In this document: positions 16,875 to 25,783 of the stretch, piece after piece
Position numbering within the stretch: position 1 is the stretch's first letter
Layout of the letters: every line of letters starts with the position of its first letter
Assembly (NCBI GenBank): GCA_947498775.1
Contig: CANMLL010000015.1
Coordinates: forward strand, 103,711 to 167,710
Source: an uncultured Aquimarina sp.
GTDB taxonomy: Bacteria > Bacteroidota > Bacteroidia > Flavobacteriales > Flavobacteriaceae
DNA: 64,000 bases
Direction: 5' to 3'
Made by a program: the position numbers and the translations under genes
Notes under the pieces: generated by a model
Databases searched by the model: none
What the model was told of the DNA's origin: nothing
Seen by the model: the letters and a program-made list of their open reading frames with translations, nothing else

Positions 16875-18125
16875 CTATTTATTTTGTAATTGGAAAACTT
16901 TTTGAATCAGTTCTATACTCTCATCTGCCGAAGTATTTTCATCTTTAAGGTGATTGGCAAAATGATTGGTGATTTTCTGAATTATTCTGCTGCTGATAAT
17001 ATCTGCTTGTTCTTCATCAAAGTCTGCATACTTTTTCCGTTGTAAGTTAATTTCTGCTTCTTTTAATGTGATAAGTTTATTTTTTAACGCTTTAATAGTG
17101 GGTGCAAATTTTCGGGTTTCTAACCAACTATCAAATTCAGTTTTTATCTCACCAATAATAATCTGTGCCTGCGGAATATGTTCTTTTCGGCGTTGCAATG
17201 TTTGATCGGTCATTTTAGAAAGATCATCCAAGTGTACCAAAGTAACGTTAGGTAGCTCGGTAACATCTGTAGCAACATTACGCGGTATTGATAAATCGAG
17301 AATTAGTAAAGGTTTTTCAGAGTGAATCAATTCTTTTGAAATGGTTGGTTTTTGAGCTCCGGTGGCCACAATTAGCACATCGGTGTTCTTAATTTCGGAC
17401 TGGATATTGGCATAATCCTTAACTACCAAATTAAACTTTCCTGCAATCTCTTCGGCTTTGGTTTTGGTTCTGTTGATCAAAATGATATGATCATTTTTGG
17501 TATGTTTCACCAAGTTTTCGCAGGTATTTCTCCCTATTTTCCCTGTACCAAACAGCAATAATTTCTTATCAGAAACATAAGGTACTCTTGCCAAAATATA
17601 TTGTACGGCTGCAAAACTTACCGAGGTTGCCCCGCTAGAAATTTCAGTTTCATTTTTAATACGTTTGCTTGCTTGAATCACGGCATTGGCCAATCGCTCC
17701 ATAAAAGGATTCACCATGTCTTCTTTCTTGGATTGTTTGAAACTGGTTTTTATTTGACTAATAATCTCAAAATCTCCAAGAATCTGGCTATCCAGACCTG
17801 TTCCAACTTTAAAAAGATGAGAAACAGCAGTACTGTTTTTATGTACGTAGGCTACTTTTTCAAATTCTTCAAGGGTACCATGGGTATGCTCACAAAGTAA
17901 TTTGATGAGTTGAAAAGGATGTTCTGCAAAACCATATAATTCAGTCCTATTGCAAGTAGAAATAATAACAAGGGAAGAAACTCCTTCTTTTTTGGCCTGA
18001 GAAAGGATATTTTTTTTAGCCTGATCATCCACACTAAAATTCCCTCTCACTTCGGCATCAGCTTTTTTGTAGCTGAGACCAATGGCATAAAAATGTTTTC
18101 CTTTCGCTCGCAAATGGGGCTCCAT
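16875..18125 (-). CDS. hemA: Glutamyl-tRNA reductase
   Basis: The 416-residue protein has the catalytic STCNRTELYG motif (Cys nucleophile near residue 58) and SQILGDFEIISQIK. The NADPH-binding segment is LLFGTGKIGRNTCENL, with LILDLSIPRNVATDV further on, and the C-terminal helical dimerisation domain follows. It reduces glutamyl-tRNA(Glu) to glutamate-1-semialdehyde, the first step of C5-pathway heme synthesis. The gene heads the minus-strand heme operon and is divergent from the AraC regulator at 18327 across a 200-bp gap, where shared control is likely. Confidence 0.97.
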   Translation of the reverse strand: MEPHLRAKGKHFYAIGLSYKKADAEVRGNFSVDDQAKKNILSQAKKEGVSSLVIISTCNRTELYGFAEHPFQLIKLLCEHTHGTLEEFEKVAYVHKNSTAVSHLFKVGTGLDSQILGDFEIISQIKTSFKQSKKEDMVNPFMERLANAVIQASKRIKNETEISSGATSVSFAAVQYILARVPYVSDKKLLLFGTGKIGRNTCENLVKHTKNDHIILINRTKTKAEEIAGKFNLVVKDYANIQSEIKNTDVLIVATGAQKPTISKELIHSEKPLLILDLSIPRNVATDVTELPNVTLVHLDDLSKMTDQTLQRRKEHIPQAQIIIGEIKTEFDSWLETRKFAPTIKALKNKLITLKEAEINLQRKKYADFDEEQADIISSRIIQKITNHFANHLKDENTSADESIELIQKVFQLQNK

Positions 18126-18326
18126 GTATCTTTTATTCCGTTTACTGAAACAAAAGTATTTTACAGAAGCTACATAAAATAACGCTAGAAGAACAATAAG
18201 TAACGAAATGCGGTATTATCGACAGTTTTTTACCTTAAAACCATCTAAAACCACTATTTTTGGTATAACCGAACGAAACTTTTTTCGATAGTTTAGATTG
18301 TTTCTAAATAATATGTTCTCATCACT

Positions 18327-19217
18327 ATGGAAATTGAACTAAAAAATAACGCTCCAGGAATTTTGGAGGAAACCCAAATTGACGATGGTTTTCTTATTTT
18401 AAAATTTCAAAATGAAACTAATGAAAACCAAAGAGTTATACGTGATATTGATAGTAGTTTCATACAGTTTCATTTTTGTATAAAAGGAGCCGCAAAGTTT
18501 AATTTTAATAACGGCAGTTACGCAATCAATCTCAATGAGGAGAATTCATTACTGCTCTACAATCCACAACGCGATCTTCCTATGAATCTGGAAATGGAAA
18601 AAGATTCGTGGTTAATCACTATTCTTATCTCTATAAAAAAGTTTCATTCTTTATTTTCCAAAGAAGCCGATTATATTCCTTTCCTGGGTGAAGGTAATCG
18701 AGATAAAAAATATTATACAGATTCTGGCATTTCGCCTTCTATGGCAGTGGTCTTAAATCAAATTATGAATTACAGCCTGCATTCGTCTATTAAGTTATTA
18801 TATTTTAAAGGGAAGGCTTATGAATTATTGAGTCTTTATTTTAATCGCCCCGAGGATGCTAATATAGAACAATGCCCTTTTTTGGTAGATGAAGAAAATG
18901 TATTAAAAATAAGAAAGGCCAAAGAAATCATTATTGCAAGAATGGCCGAACCTCCTACCTTACAAGAACTATCTAAAGAAATTGGATTACCTCTAAAAAA
19001 ACTAAAAGATGGCTTCAAACAAATCTATGGCGAACCGGTATATGCATTTTTGTTTGATTATAAAATGGAAGTAGCACGCCAATTACTGGCATCAGGAAGT
19101 CATAATGTAAATGAAGTAGGTTTAAAAGTTGGGTACAGTACCGCAAGTCATTTCATTGCCGCATTTAAAAAGAAATATGGCACTACTCCAAAAAAATATG
19201 TAATGAGCCTAAACTAG
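18327..19217 (+). CDS. AraC-family transcriptional regulator next to hemA
   Basis: The 296-residue protein has an N-terminal beta-rich sensing region (about 1-170) and a C-terminal AraC double helix-turn-helix (about 195-296). The latter includes PPTLQELSKEIGLPLKKLKDGFKQIYG and VNEVGLKVGYSTASHFIAAFKKKYG, ending TPKKYV. The N-terminal half resembles the PchR/YbtA type of iron- or siderophore-responsive regulator only in general form. Its divergent position next to hemA suggests control of heme or iron genes. The ligand is not visible in the sequence. Confidence 0.88.
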   Translation: MEIELKNNAPGILEETQIDDGFLILKFQNETNENQRVIRDIDSSFIQFHFCIKGAAKFNFNNGSYAINLNEENSLLLYNPQRDLPMNLEMEKDSWLITILISIKKFHSLFSKEADYIPFLGEGNRDKKYYTDSGISPSMAVVLNQIMNYSLHSSIKLLYFKGKAYELLSLYFNRPEDANIEQCPFLVDEENVLKIRKAKEIIIARMAEPPTLQELSKEIGLPLKKLKDGFKQIYGEPVYAFLFDYKMEVARQLLASGSHNVNEVGLKVGYSTASHFIAAFKKKYGTTPKKYVMSLN

Positions 19218-19222
19218 ATAAC

Positions 19223-19402
19223 CTAGTCGATCGATTCTACTCTAGGAATTCCAACTCCTTTTTGTAACGACACTATCGAGTCATACATTCCTTGATCTTC
19301 TTCTGTAGTATCAACCAATACAGATACAAACTCGAATTGCTCCAATAATTCTAAAACAAAAGGTAATTTGTCTTTTTCGACATCCAAAATTATACGTTTC
19401 AT
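19223..19402 (-). CDS. Small conserved-looking protein, possible orphan antitoxin-like
   Basis: I place the start at the ATG at 19402, giving MKRIILDVEKDKLPFVLELLEQFEFV, a 59-residue acidic protein; a longer frame to 19438 adds 12 residues. The opening (a short strand, then a helix) resembles small addiction-module antitoxins that begin KKIILDV and act with RelE-type toxins. No toxin gene is adjacent; the neighbours are the AraC regulator (convergent) and hemH. It could be a solitary antitoxin or an unrelated small protein. Confidence 0.5.
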   Translation of the reverse strand: MKRIILDVEKDKLPFVLELLEQFEFVSVLVDTTEEDQGMYDSIVSLQKGVGIPRVESID

Positions 19403-19686
19403 GTGTTCTAAATATTGTTTGTTAATGGTCACATGCAACCTTCAACAATTAAAGTAATTATGGTAAAAGACCATATATTACCTTAAATGGTTAGGTTCAT
19501 CTTGCTTTTTTATTCTTCCTAAAAGTACTAAAATAAAACCACTCAACTTTCGGTTTATCAGAATTTAACGTAATTATAAGTAATGTTGGAGCTTCTAAAA
19601 TTAGTATGCCATTACAACAGTAACGTTTACGAATTCTTATATCAAAAACTCTTATGGTTTTTGCAATAATTACTCTTTATAGTTTG

Positions 19687-19694
19687 TATTTTTG
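19687..19694 (+). promoter_or_regulatory. Possible -7 element for hemH
   Basis: TATTTTTG fits the Bacteroidota TAnnTTTG -7 box and lies 20 bp before the hemH ATG. The nearest TTTG upstream (19660) is 23 bp away, longer than usual, so the match is only moderate. Confidence 0.35.
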
Positions 19695-19714
19695 TTTGTG
19701 CAAAAAGAAAAACT

Positions 19715-20749
19715 ATGAGTAAAGGAGTCCTCCTTGTTAATCTTGGATCGCCAGACAGTACAGATCCAAAAGATGTAAAAAAATACCTTGGTGAATTTTT
19801 AATGGATCCTCGGGTAATCGATGTTCCGCTATGGGCACGAACTTTATTGGTAAAGGGGATTATTCTAAACACAAGACCGAAGAAATCTGCTGCTGCCTAT
19901 AAAAAAATATGGTGGGATGAAGGCTCTCCACTCATCGTGCTTTCAGAAAGATTACAGAAAAAAGTACAACAACGTTTACATATCCCTGTAGGACTGGCTA
20001 TGCGCTATGGAAGCATGTCTCTTAAAAAAGGATTACAATCACTGGTAGACCAAGGTGTAAAAGAGCTGCTTATTATACCTCTATACCCTCAGTTTGCTAT
20101 GGCTACTACAGAAACTATAGATGTCAAAGTAGAAGAACTTAAAAATGAGTTTTTTCCATCGCTTACTATTAGCTCTTTACCGGCCTTTTATAACAAACCC
20201 GAATATATCGAAGTTCTTTCTGATAGCATAGCAGAAAAATTAGAAAATGTTGATTATGAGCATCTTTTATTTAGCTATCACGGAGTACCTGAGAGGCACA
20301 TCAGAAAGAGTGATATTAGCAATGGGAACTGTAAAATGGATGGAAAGTGTTGCTTTAAAAAAGGATCAGAGCAACACGAGTTCTGTTATCGTCATCAATG
20401 TGAGATGACAACAGTTCAAGTAGCAAAAAAATTAGGCCTTAAAAACGGAACCTACTCTACCTCATTCCAATCAAGATTAGGATTTGATCCATGGCTACAA
20501 CCTTATACAGATCGAACTATTGAAAGAATGGGAAAAGAAGGTACCAAAAAAATGGCGATTGTTACTCCGGCATTTGTGTCAGACTGTCTCGAAACCCTTG
20601 AAGAAATTGCGATGGAAGGCGAAGAAATTTTTCATGAAGTCGGCGGGAAAGAATTTACCACCATTCCTTGTCTTAATGATCGCGATGATTGGGCAGATGT
20701 ATTGGCAAACTGGGTAAATGAGTGGATATCTGTTGAGACTCCGGCTTGA
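19715..20749 (+). CDS. hemH: Ferrochelatase
   Basis: The 344-residue protein begins SKGVLLVNLGSPDSTDPKDVKKYLGEFLMDPRVID, standard for HemH. It has the catalytic His in LLFSYHGVPERHIRK (about 190), a Cys-rich insert (CKMDGKCCFKK, then FCYRHQCEMT), TYSTSFQSRLGFDPWLQPYTD and the Glu-rich metal path in SDCLETLEEIAMEG. It inserts Fe(II) into protoporphyrin IX. The Cys residues resemble iron-sulfur ligands in some ferrochelatases; whether a cluster forms here is unknown. It is convergent with the small gene at 19223 and separate from the minus-strand heme operon. Confidence 0.97.
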   Translation: MSKGVLLVNLGSPDSTDPKDVKKYLGEFLMDPRVIDVPLWARTLLVKGIILNTRPKKSAAAYKKIWWDEGSPLIVLSERLQKKVQQRLHIPVGLAMRYGSMSLKKGLQSLVDQGVKELLIIPLYPQFAMATTETIDVKVEELKNEFFPSLTISSLPAFYNKPEYIEVLSDSIAEKLENVDYEHLLFSYHGVPERHIRKSDISNGNCKMDGKCCFKKGSEQHEFCYRHQCEMTTVQVAKKLGLKNGTYSTSFQSRLGFDPWLQPYTDRTIERMGKEGTKKMAIVTPAFVSDCLETLEEIAMEGEEIFHEVGGKEFTTIPCLNDRDDWADVLANWVNEWISVETPA

Positions 20750-20824
20750 GAAAAAATCTAAGTCTTCTGGCAAATTTATTTTGGCTATTTTAGGAGTTCT
20801 TTATTAACACTAACTCAACTAAAC

Positions 20825-21877
20825 ATGAAAAATTCACACATTTCATTACTAGCTTCTATCCTTTTTTGTTTCGGAATTACTTCTTGTGAAAACCAAGAAA
20901 TCACGGAGCCCTCATCTGGAATAAACCTTAATGCCAAAAAAAATATTGATGCTTCTATCGGGATCATTGGTGATCCCGATAATGTGGATACAAATACGTC
21001 AGGAGGAACTCTCTTGATGGGTGGAAGCACCGATGTAGATGCCGCCATGCTATGGATGCTTAATAAATCTGGAGGCGGTGATATTGTAGTCCTTCGATCT
21101 ACCGGAACTGATGCCTATAACCAATATCTTTTTGATCTTGGAAGCGTAAATTCTGTTGAAACACTGCTTATTGACTCTAGAGAAAAAGCAAATTCTGTTA
21201 CTGTCGAAAGTACCATTCGTAATGCCGAAGCAGTTTTTATTGCCGGTGGAGATCAATATAATTATGTTCAATATTGGAAGGATACCAAGGTTGAAGATGC
21301 TTTAAATTATTTACGAAACATAAAAAATGTGGTTATTGGGGGTACTAGTGCCGGATGTGCTATCCAGGGTGGGATATATTTTGATGCCATGAATGGTACC
21401 ATACGATCCGAAGAAGCCCTTAGAAATCCCTACCACAAGAATTTAACGTTGCAAAAACACAATTTTATAGATAATCCGTACTTAAGAAATGTAATCACCG
21501 ATACACATTATGATGATCCTGATCGAAGAGGGCGCCATGTTACTTTTTTAGCCCGAATTAATGAAGATTGGGATATTCGAGGAAAAGGAATCGGTGTTGA
21601 TGAAAGAACCGCAGTTTGCATTGATGAAAATGGAAAGGCACGTGTATTTGGTGAAGGATATGCCTTTTTCCTGAATCAATACTTCAAAGGCCCAGAAAGA
21701 TGCCAACCTAGACGTTCTCTTGATTGGTACCGCGATCGCAGAGCTGTAGAAGCGTACAAAGTTTTAGGAAACAGCTCTGGAACAAATTATTTTATGCTTG
21801 ATCGCTGGACTACAGGATCTGGTGGAGAATGGCAATATTATTATGTTGACCGCGGAAGATTAAGAATATCATATTAG
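20825..21877 (+). CDS. Cyanophycinase-like lipoprotein (peptidase family S51)
   Basis: The 350-residue protein begins with a lipoprotein signal peptide (lipobox ITSC, Cys at about 21). The mature part has GGTLLMGGSTDVDAAMLWML, IFIAGGDQYNYV-like AVFIAGGDQYNYVQYW and the nucleophile elbow IGGTSAGCAIQGG, the S51 Ser motif. It ends with a cyanophycinase-like RIGVDERTA-type segment (KGIGVDERTAVCID). Family members hydrolyse cyanophycin or act as dipeptidases. An exported, lipid-anchored form suggests degradation of external polymer or peptide rather than storage turnover; this is inference. Confidence 0.88.
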   Translation: MKNSHISLLASILFCFGITSCENQEITEPSSGINLNAKKNIDASIGIIGDPDNVDTNTSGGTLLMGGSTDVDAAMLWMLNKSGGGDIVVLRSTGTDAYNQYLFDLGSVNSVETLLIDSREKANSVTVESTIRNAEAVFIAGGDQYNYVQYWKDTKVEDALNYLRNIKNVVIGGTSAGCAIQGGIYFDAMNGTIRSEEALRNPYHKNLTLQKHNFIDNPYLRNVITDTHYDDPDRRGRHVTFLARINEDWDIRGKGIGVDERTAVCIDENGKARVFGEGYAFFLNQYFKGPERCQPRRSLDWYRDRRAVEAYKVLGNSSGTNYFMLDRWTTGSGGEWQYYYVDRGRLRISY

Positions 21878-21899
21878 TACGAAAAACGAAACCACATTA

Positions 21900-23294
21900 A
21901 TGGCAAAAGTCACTTCTGAAGCATTAGGAACCGAACCTATTGGAAAGTTATTAATTAAACAGGCTGTTCCTGCTTCTATTGGAATTTTGGTCATGTCATT
22001 AAACATCCTTATCGATTCAATATTTGTAGGAAATTGGATTGGTTCTATTGCTATTGCCGCTATTAATGTAGTATTACCAGTTTCCTTTTTTATTGCCGCA
22101 TTGGGTATGGCTATTGGTATTGGGGGTTCGAGTATCATTTCTAGAGCTCTTGGTGCAGACAACAAGGAAAAGGCTTTAAAAACTTTTGGAAATCAAATCA
22201 CTTTAGCACTACTTTCTACTATCTCTCTAGTTATTCTTGGATTGATCTTTGTTGATGATATTATCCCAAAGTTTGGAGGTAAAGGAGACATCTTTGATCC
22301 CGCCAAAATCTACTACGTTATTGTATTGTACGGAGTTCCAATTCTTGGATTTGCAATGATGGGTAATACTGTTATCCGTGCCGAGGGCAAACCTAAATTT
22401 GCTATGATCGCCATGATTATCCCAACAGCAGGCAATTTATTAATGGATTATGTTTTCATTAACCTATTGGATATGGGCATGTATGGTGCTGCTTGGGCTA
22501 CTACAGGATCATACCTGGCTTGTTTTTTATATATATTCTGGTTTTTCACTTCAAAAAACTCTGAGCTCAAGATTGGTTTTCGTCATTTGGGATTACAAAA
22601 GAGTATTGTTTCAGAGATTACATCACTAGGAGGAGTTACCTTGGCAAGACAAGCTGTAGTGAGTATTACGTATTTATTAATGAACAATATTTTGTTTGAT
22701 ATCGGGCAAGAAGGTCTGGTAGCGGTATATGCTATTATTGGTCGTATGCTTATGTTTGCTTTATTTCCGGTTTTTGGGGTAACACAAGGATTTTTACCCA
22801 TTGCCGGGTATAACTATGGCGCTCAACAATACCCCAGAGTACGAGAATCTATAAACACCGCAATCAAATATGCCGCATTGGTGGCGACTTTGGTTTTTAT
22901 TGGGCTCATAATTTTTCCATCAGAAATTACTGCCTTGTTTTTGAGTGATAATCCGAATATAAGTGCAAAAGAATTGGCTTTGAATCAATTTGTGTTATCG
23001 CATACAGCAGCACCCATGCGATGGGTATTTGCTGCAACTCCAATTATTGCATTACAACTTATAGGTGCAGCCTATTTTCAGGCAGTTGGCAAGGCAATTC
23101 CTGCTTTACTCCTTACACTATCAAGGCAAGGGTTCTTTTTTATTCCACTAATCCTAATTTTACCAAAATTTTATGGTGAATTAGGCGTTTGGATATCCTT
23201 TCCCATTGCCGATATCTTGGCGACCATCGTTACCGGGTATTTTCTCAATCGAGAAGTACGAACAAAGCTTATTACTCCTAAGCCGGTTAACTAA
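21900..23294 (+). CDS. MATE-family multidrug/metabolite exporter
   Basis: The 464-residue protein has twelve predicted membrane helices in two homologous halves. The first half opens LGTEPIGKLLIKQAVPASIGILVMSLN and contains GIGGSSIISRALGADN. The second half has LARQAVVSITYLLMNNIL and ATPIIALQLIGAAYFQAVGKAIPALLLTLSRQ. It would export organic cations or drugs using H+ or Na+. Its last codons and stop lie within the left arm of the 28-bp inverted repeat at 23285, so the extreme C-terminus (PVN) may have been altered by that repeat. Confidence 0.94.
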   Translation: MAKVTSEALGTEPIGKLLIKQAVPASIGILVMSLNILIDSIFVGNWIGSIAIAAINVVLPVSFFIAALGMAIGIGGSSIISRALGADNKEKALKTFGNQITLALLSTISLVILGLIFVDDIIPKFGGKGDIFDPAKIYYVIVLYGVPILGFAMMGNTVIRAEGKPKFAMIAMIIPTAGNLLMDYVFINLLDMGMYGAAWATTGSYLACFLYIFWFFTSKNSELKIGFRHLGLQKSIVSEITSLGGVTLARQAVVSITYLLMNNILFDIGQEGLVAVYAIIGRMLMFALFPVFGVTQGFLPIAGYNYGAQQYPRVRESINTAIKYAALVATLVFIGLIIFPSEITALFLSDNPNISAKELALNQFVLSHTAAPMRWVFAATPIIALQLIGAAYFQAVGKAIPALLLTLSRQGFFFIPLILILPKFYGELGVWISFPIADILATIVTGYFLNREVRTKLITPKPVN

Positions 23295-23459
23295 TTTATG
23301 TTAATAATCCTTGTACAAGTAACATTCTGAGTTCCTTCTCCATGGGGAGAAGGTTAGGATGAGGGGATTTTCAAATCAAAAACCCTCACCTTAATCCTCT
23401 CCCAGAGGGAGAGGAAACTATGCTTTTATAGAAGGATTATTAACATAAATTAGTTAACC
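23285..23459. repeat. REP element inside a perfect 28-bp inverted repeat
   Basis: Bases 23285-23312 are exactly complementary to 23432-23459, 28 of 28. The left arm contains the stop of the MATE gene and the right arm abuts the stop of the NTF2-fold gene. Between the arms is a REP-like paired hairpin: TTCCTTCTCC/GGAGAAGG, GGATGAGGGG and CCCTCACC, then CCTCTCCC/GGGAGAGG (about 23330-23418). The whole 175-bp unit could fold as one long stem and may terminate both convergent genes. Confidence 0.85.
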
Positions 23460-23461
23460 CT

Positions 23462-23884
23462 TTACTTCGTTCTGGTAGCAGCCTTACTAATAATCTTCCA
23501 CTCACCTTCAATTTTCTTCAGTAAAAAAATATCTACATACCTAATATCTTTTCCTTTGGCCAGGATTTCAGCTTTTGCCATGGCAATGTCGTTTTCTTGA
23601 TCGATTGAAAGTATGTTTCCTACTCGCCCATTAAATTTACCTTCCTCTTTTTTTCCAAACCAGGAAGCATATTCTGCTGCGGGCACAATCCATATTGGCT
23701 TTTCTTTATGAGAGAGAAACAAATTTGCCTCTTCATAAAAAGCCTCTTTGATCATATCTGGTTTGTTATATGATGTTCCTTCAATATATTTATTAATTGC
23801 TATTTTAATTTGATCTTCTTCAGACTGTGCAATGATCAAACTACTTGATATCAAAAATAAGAGTGTCAAAAAGTACGTTTTCAT
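23462..23884 (-). CDS. Secreted NTF2-like (lumazine-binding-type/DUF4440) protein
   Basis: The 140-residue protein has a signal peptide (about 1-19, ending IIAQ). The remaining 120 residues match the NTF2/SnoaL fold of small secreted Bacteroidota proteins: IKIAINKYIEGTSYNKPDMIKEAFYEEANLFLSHK, then YVDIFLLKKIEGEWKIISKAA at the end. Such proteins are small-ligand binders or have unknown activity. It is 10 bp downstream of the sugar dehydrogenase stop, so the two are likely cotranscribed. Confidence 0.82.
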   Translation of the reverse strand: MKTYFLTLLFLISSSLIIAQSEEDQIKIAINKYIEGTSYNKPDMIKEAFYEEANLFLSHKEKPIWIVPAAEYASWFGKKEEGKFNGRVGNILSIDQENDIAMAKAEILAKGKDIRYVDIFLLKKIEGEWKIISKAATRTK

Positions 23885-23894
23885 CTTTTAAGTT

Positions 23895-25055
23895 TTAAAG
23901 CGTATTATTTTTAATTCTCACAATCTTACCGTTATCTTCATCGGTAAGCATATACAATATCCCTTTGGGGCTTTGAGCGACCTTTCTGGATCGCACCCGA
24001 TCATCGACAAACAATTCTTCGGCACTTTTGATGGTATCATTTTCGATCCTAAAACGCCAAAGACTTCCTCTGGATAAGCCGGGTACCAGGAGATCGTTTT
24101 TCCATTCTGGAAATTCATTACCTGTATAAAACATAAGACCCGTAGGTGCTACTGTATGTTGCCAATACCACATCGGATCACTAAACACTGCTCCTTCAAT
24201 AGTTGGAGGCACATAATCCCGGCTTCGATATCCTCCTGTTGTAATAATGGGCCACCCATAATTGGCACCTTTCTTTAATAGATTAACTTCATCTCCTTGT
24301 CGGGTACCATGTTCGCTAAACCATATTTTGCCAGTCTCTGGTTGCACTGCAATTCCTTGTGCCGCTCTAATGCCAACCGCATACATTCCGGGTACCGCAT
24401 CTGGACCAAAATCTGGATTATCATCTGGGATACTTCCATCGGGATTGAGTCGGTAGATTTTTCCGCGTTTATCTTTTAAATCCTGAGCGATTGGCATTTC
24501 GGGTTCATCAATCTCTTTAAACAATCGTTCGCCCATAGTGATATAGAGTTTCCCATCAGGGCCAAAGGTAATTCCGCCACCATAATGATGATACTCTCTA
24601 AAATATGGCCCGGCTTCAAGTATAGTTTTAATACTGGTTAAAGAATCATTTTGCAACGTAGCTCTTACCACTTTGGTGGCACTGCCTTTGCCCTGCCGTT
24701 TGGCAGCATAAGAAATATAGAGCTGACTGTTTTTCTTGAAATCGGGATGTAATCGTACTTCAAAAACACCTGAGTTATCCCCCCTCCAAACTACTCGAAT
24801 ACTATCGGTTAAATCCCGAGGAAACCCCTTGATCACTTTTTTCTTTTTTGAAGAAAGGTGCACTCTTAAAAGATCACCATCTTTTTCTGAAACCAAGACT
24901 TCTTCCTCAGACAAAAAAGCAATGCTCCAGGGATGGTTGAGACTATCAATAATAGTTTGTTTAATTGGGTTTGTTTTTGAAATAATATTAGCAGGCTTTT
25001 CCTTTTTACCACAGCTTATGGTAATAACTAATAACAGGATGAGTAACTTTTTCAT
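23895..25055 (-). CDS. PQQ-dependent sugar (aldose) dehydrogenase-like lipoprotein
   Basis: The 386-residue protein has a lipoprotein signal (VITISCGKKEK, lipobox near residue 15) and a beta-propeller of the GSDH family. Seen are LNHPWSIAFLSEEEVLVSEKDGDL, EVRLHPDF, the REYHHYGGGITFGPDGKLYITMGER block, NPDGSIPDDNPDF, WFSEHGTRQGDEVN (likely catalytic His/Arg region) and VAPTGLMFYTG. It would oxidise sugars or related alcohols with PQQ in the periplasm. No PQQ biosynthesis genes are in view. The dehydrogenase activity is by family only. Confidence 0.9.
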   Translation of the reverse strand: MKKLLILLLVITISCGKKEKPANIISKTNPIKQTIIDSLNHPWSIAFLSEEEVLVSEKDGDLLRVHLSSKKKKVIKGFPRDLTDSIRVVWRGDNSGVFEVRLHPDFKKNSQLYISYAAKRQGKGSATKVVRATLQNDSLTSIKTILEAGPYFREYHHYGGGITFGPDGKLYITMGERLFKEIDEPEMPIAQDLKDKRGKIYRLNPDGSIPDDNPDFGPDAVPGMYAVGIRAAQGIAVQPETGKIWFSEHGTRQGDEVNLLKKGANYGWPIITTGGYRSRDYVPPTIEGAVFSDPMWYWQHTVAPTGLMFYTGNEFPEWKNDLLVPGLSRGSLWRFRIENDTIKSAEELFVDDRVRSRKVAQSPKGILYMLTDEDNGKIVRIKNNTL

Positions 25056-25209
25056 TTTTTGATTTTGAAATATTTGAGTGCAAAATCAAAAAGTTCTATT
25101 CAAAACCCTTTAAAAAACATGATTTTTAAAACGAATAATTGTGATTTTTAAGAAAAAGGCCCTTCGAATAGGTATCTAGCTATGAAAAGAAGTTCAGACC
25201 TTCTTCGAA

Positions 25210-25395
25210 GAAGCAAAAGCTCCATTTTTGAATCAAAAACACTCAAAATTAAATGAAAAACACTCAAATTTGAGTATAAATTACTCTATACCGAAGCAAA
25301 AAGACTCAACGGTGAATCAAAAACATTCAAAATTCAGCAAAAAAGACTTTTCCGAGTAAAAAATGTACAGAATCGAGGCAAAAAGCTTCTTTTTT
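25210..25395. repeat. Degenerate tandem array, about nine units of 21 nt
   Basis: Nine related A-rich units of the form GAatCAAAAAcacTCaaaatt start at 25210, 25230, 25251, 25272, 25293, 25314, 25335, 25354 and 25375. The spacing is almost always 21. No long frame is present, though one frame is open for about 55 codons (25186-25356) without a clear start. It lies in the 730-bp gap between the sugar dehydrogenase and the membrane AraC gene, upstream of the former. Confidence 0.6.
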
Positions 25396-25411
25396 AAAGA
25401 ATTTTGGTTTT

Positions 25412-25777
25412 AATTAGCTCAAGTGCTGATAACTTTTTAATAAATATTTTGAATTTACTTTTCCTTGGACGACATTGTAATAGCAATGGGCTAGATGAAG
25501 CCAGGTGTTAGGATGAGGGGTTCTTCACAAGAAAAACCCTCACCTTAATCCTCTCTTAGAGAGCTACCGTGTGTACATAAATATTAAAAGGTATTGAAAA
25601 CACCCCTATAATCCCCTTAAGGGGGTATTAATTCCCCCTTTGAAGGGGGCTGGGGGGATGTTTTGACCAAGTTTTTATCTATAATTTCGACATTCAAAAG
25701 ATATGTACACACAGTAGCCCAGAGGGAGAGTAAACTATTATTTTAATAATAAGGATTTACCAGCACATGAGCTAATT
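25412..25777. repeat. REP-type element with outer imperfect inverted repeats, interrupted by a MITE
   Basis: The outer arms (from 25412 AATTAGCTCAAGTGCTGATAA; complement ending 25777) match at most positions over about 20 bp and more weakly over about 45 bp. Inside is the REP motif GGATGAGGGG ... CCCTCACCTTAATCCTCTC and, after the nested MITE, CCAGAGGGAGAG. This layout parallels the element at 23285-23459. Confidence 0.6.
25563..25718. mobile_element. 156-bp MITE with 17-bp terminal inverted repeats
   Basis: The left end GCTACCGTGTGTACATA (25563-25579) pairs with the complement at 25702-25718, 16 of 17. The interior contains CCCCTTAAGGGGG and CCCCCTTTGAAGGGGG palindromes. It splits the CCTCTC...GGGAGAG hairpin of the surrounding REP element, so it inserted later. 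No ORF is present and the target duplication is unclear. Confidence 0.7.
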
Positions 25778-25783
25778 TTATTT

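Noticed and set aside
19223..19438. Toxin-antitoxin pair next to hemH.
   Set aside because: Only an antitoxin-like small protein is present, with no toxin gene beside it.
25210..25395. Considered as a CRISPR array because of regular repeats.
   Set aside because: Units are degenerate and contiguous at 21 nt with no unique spacers, and no cas genes are present.
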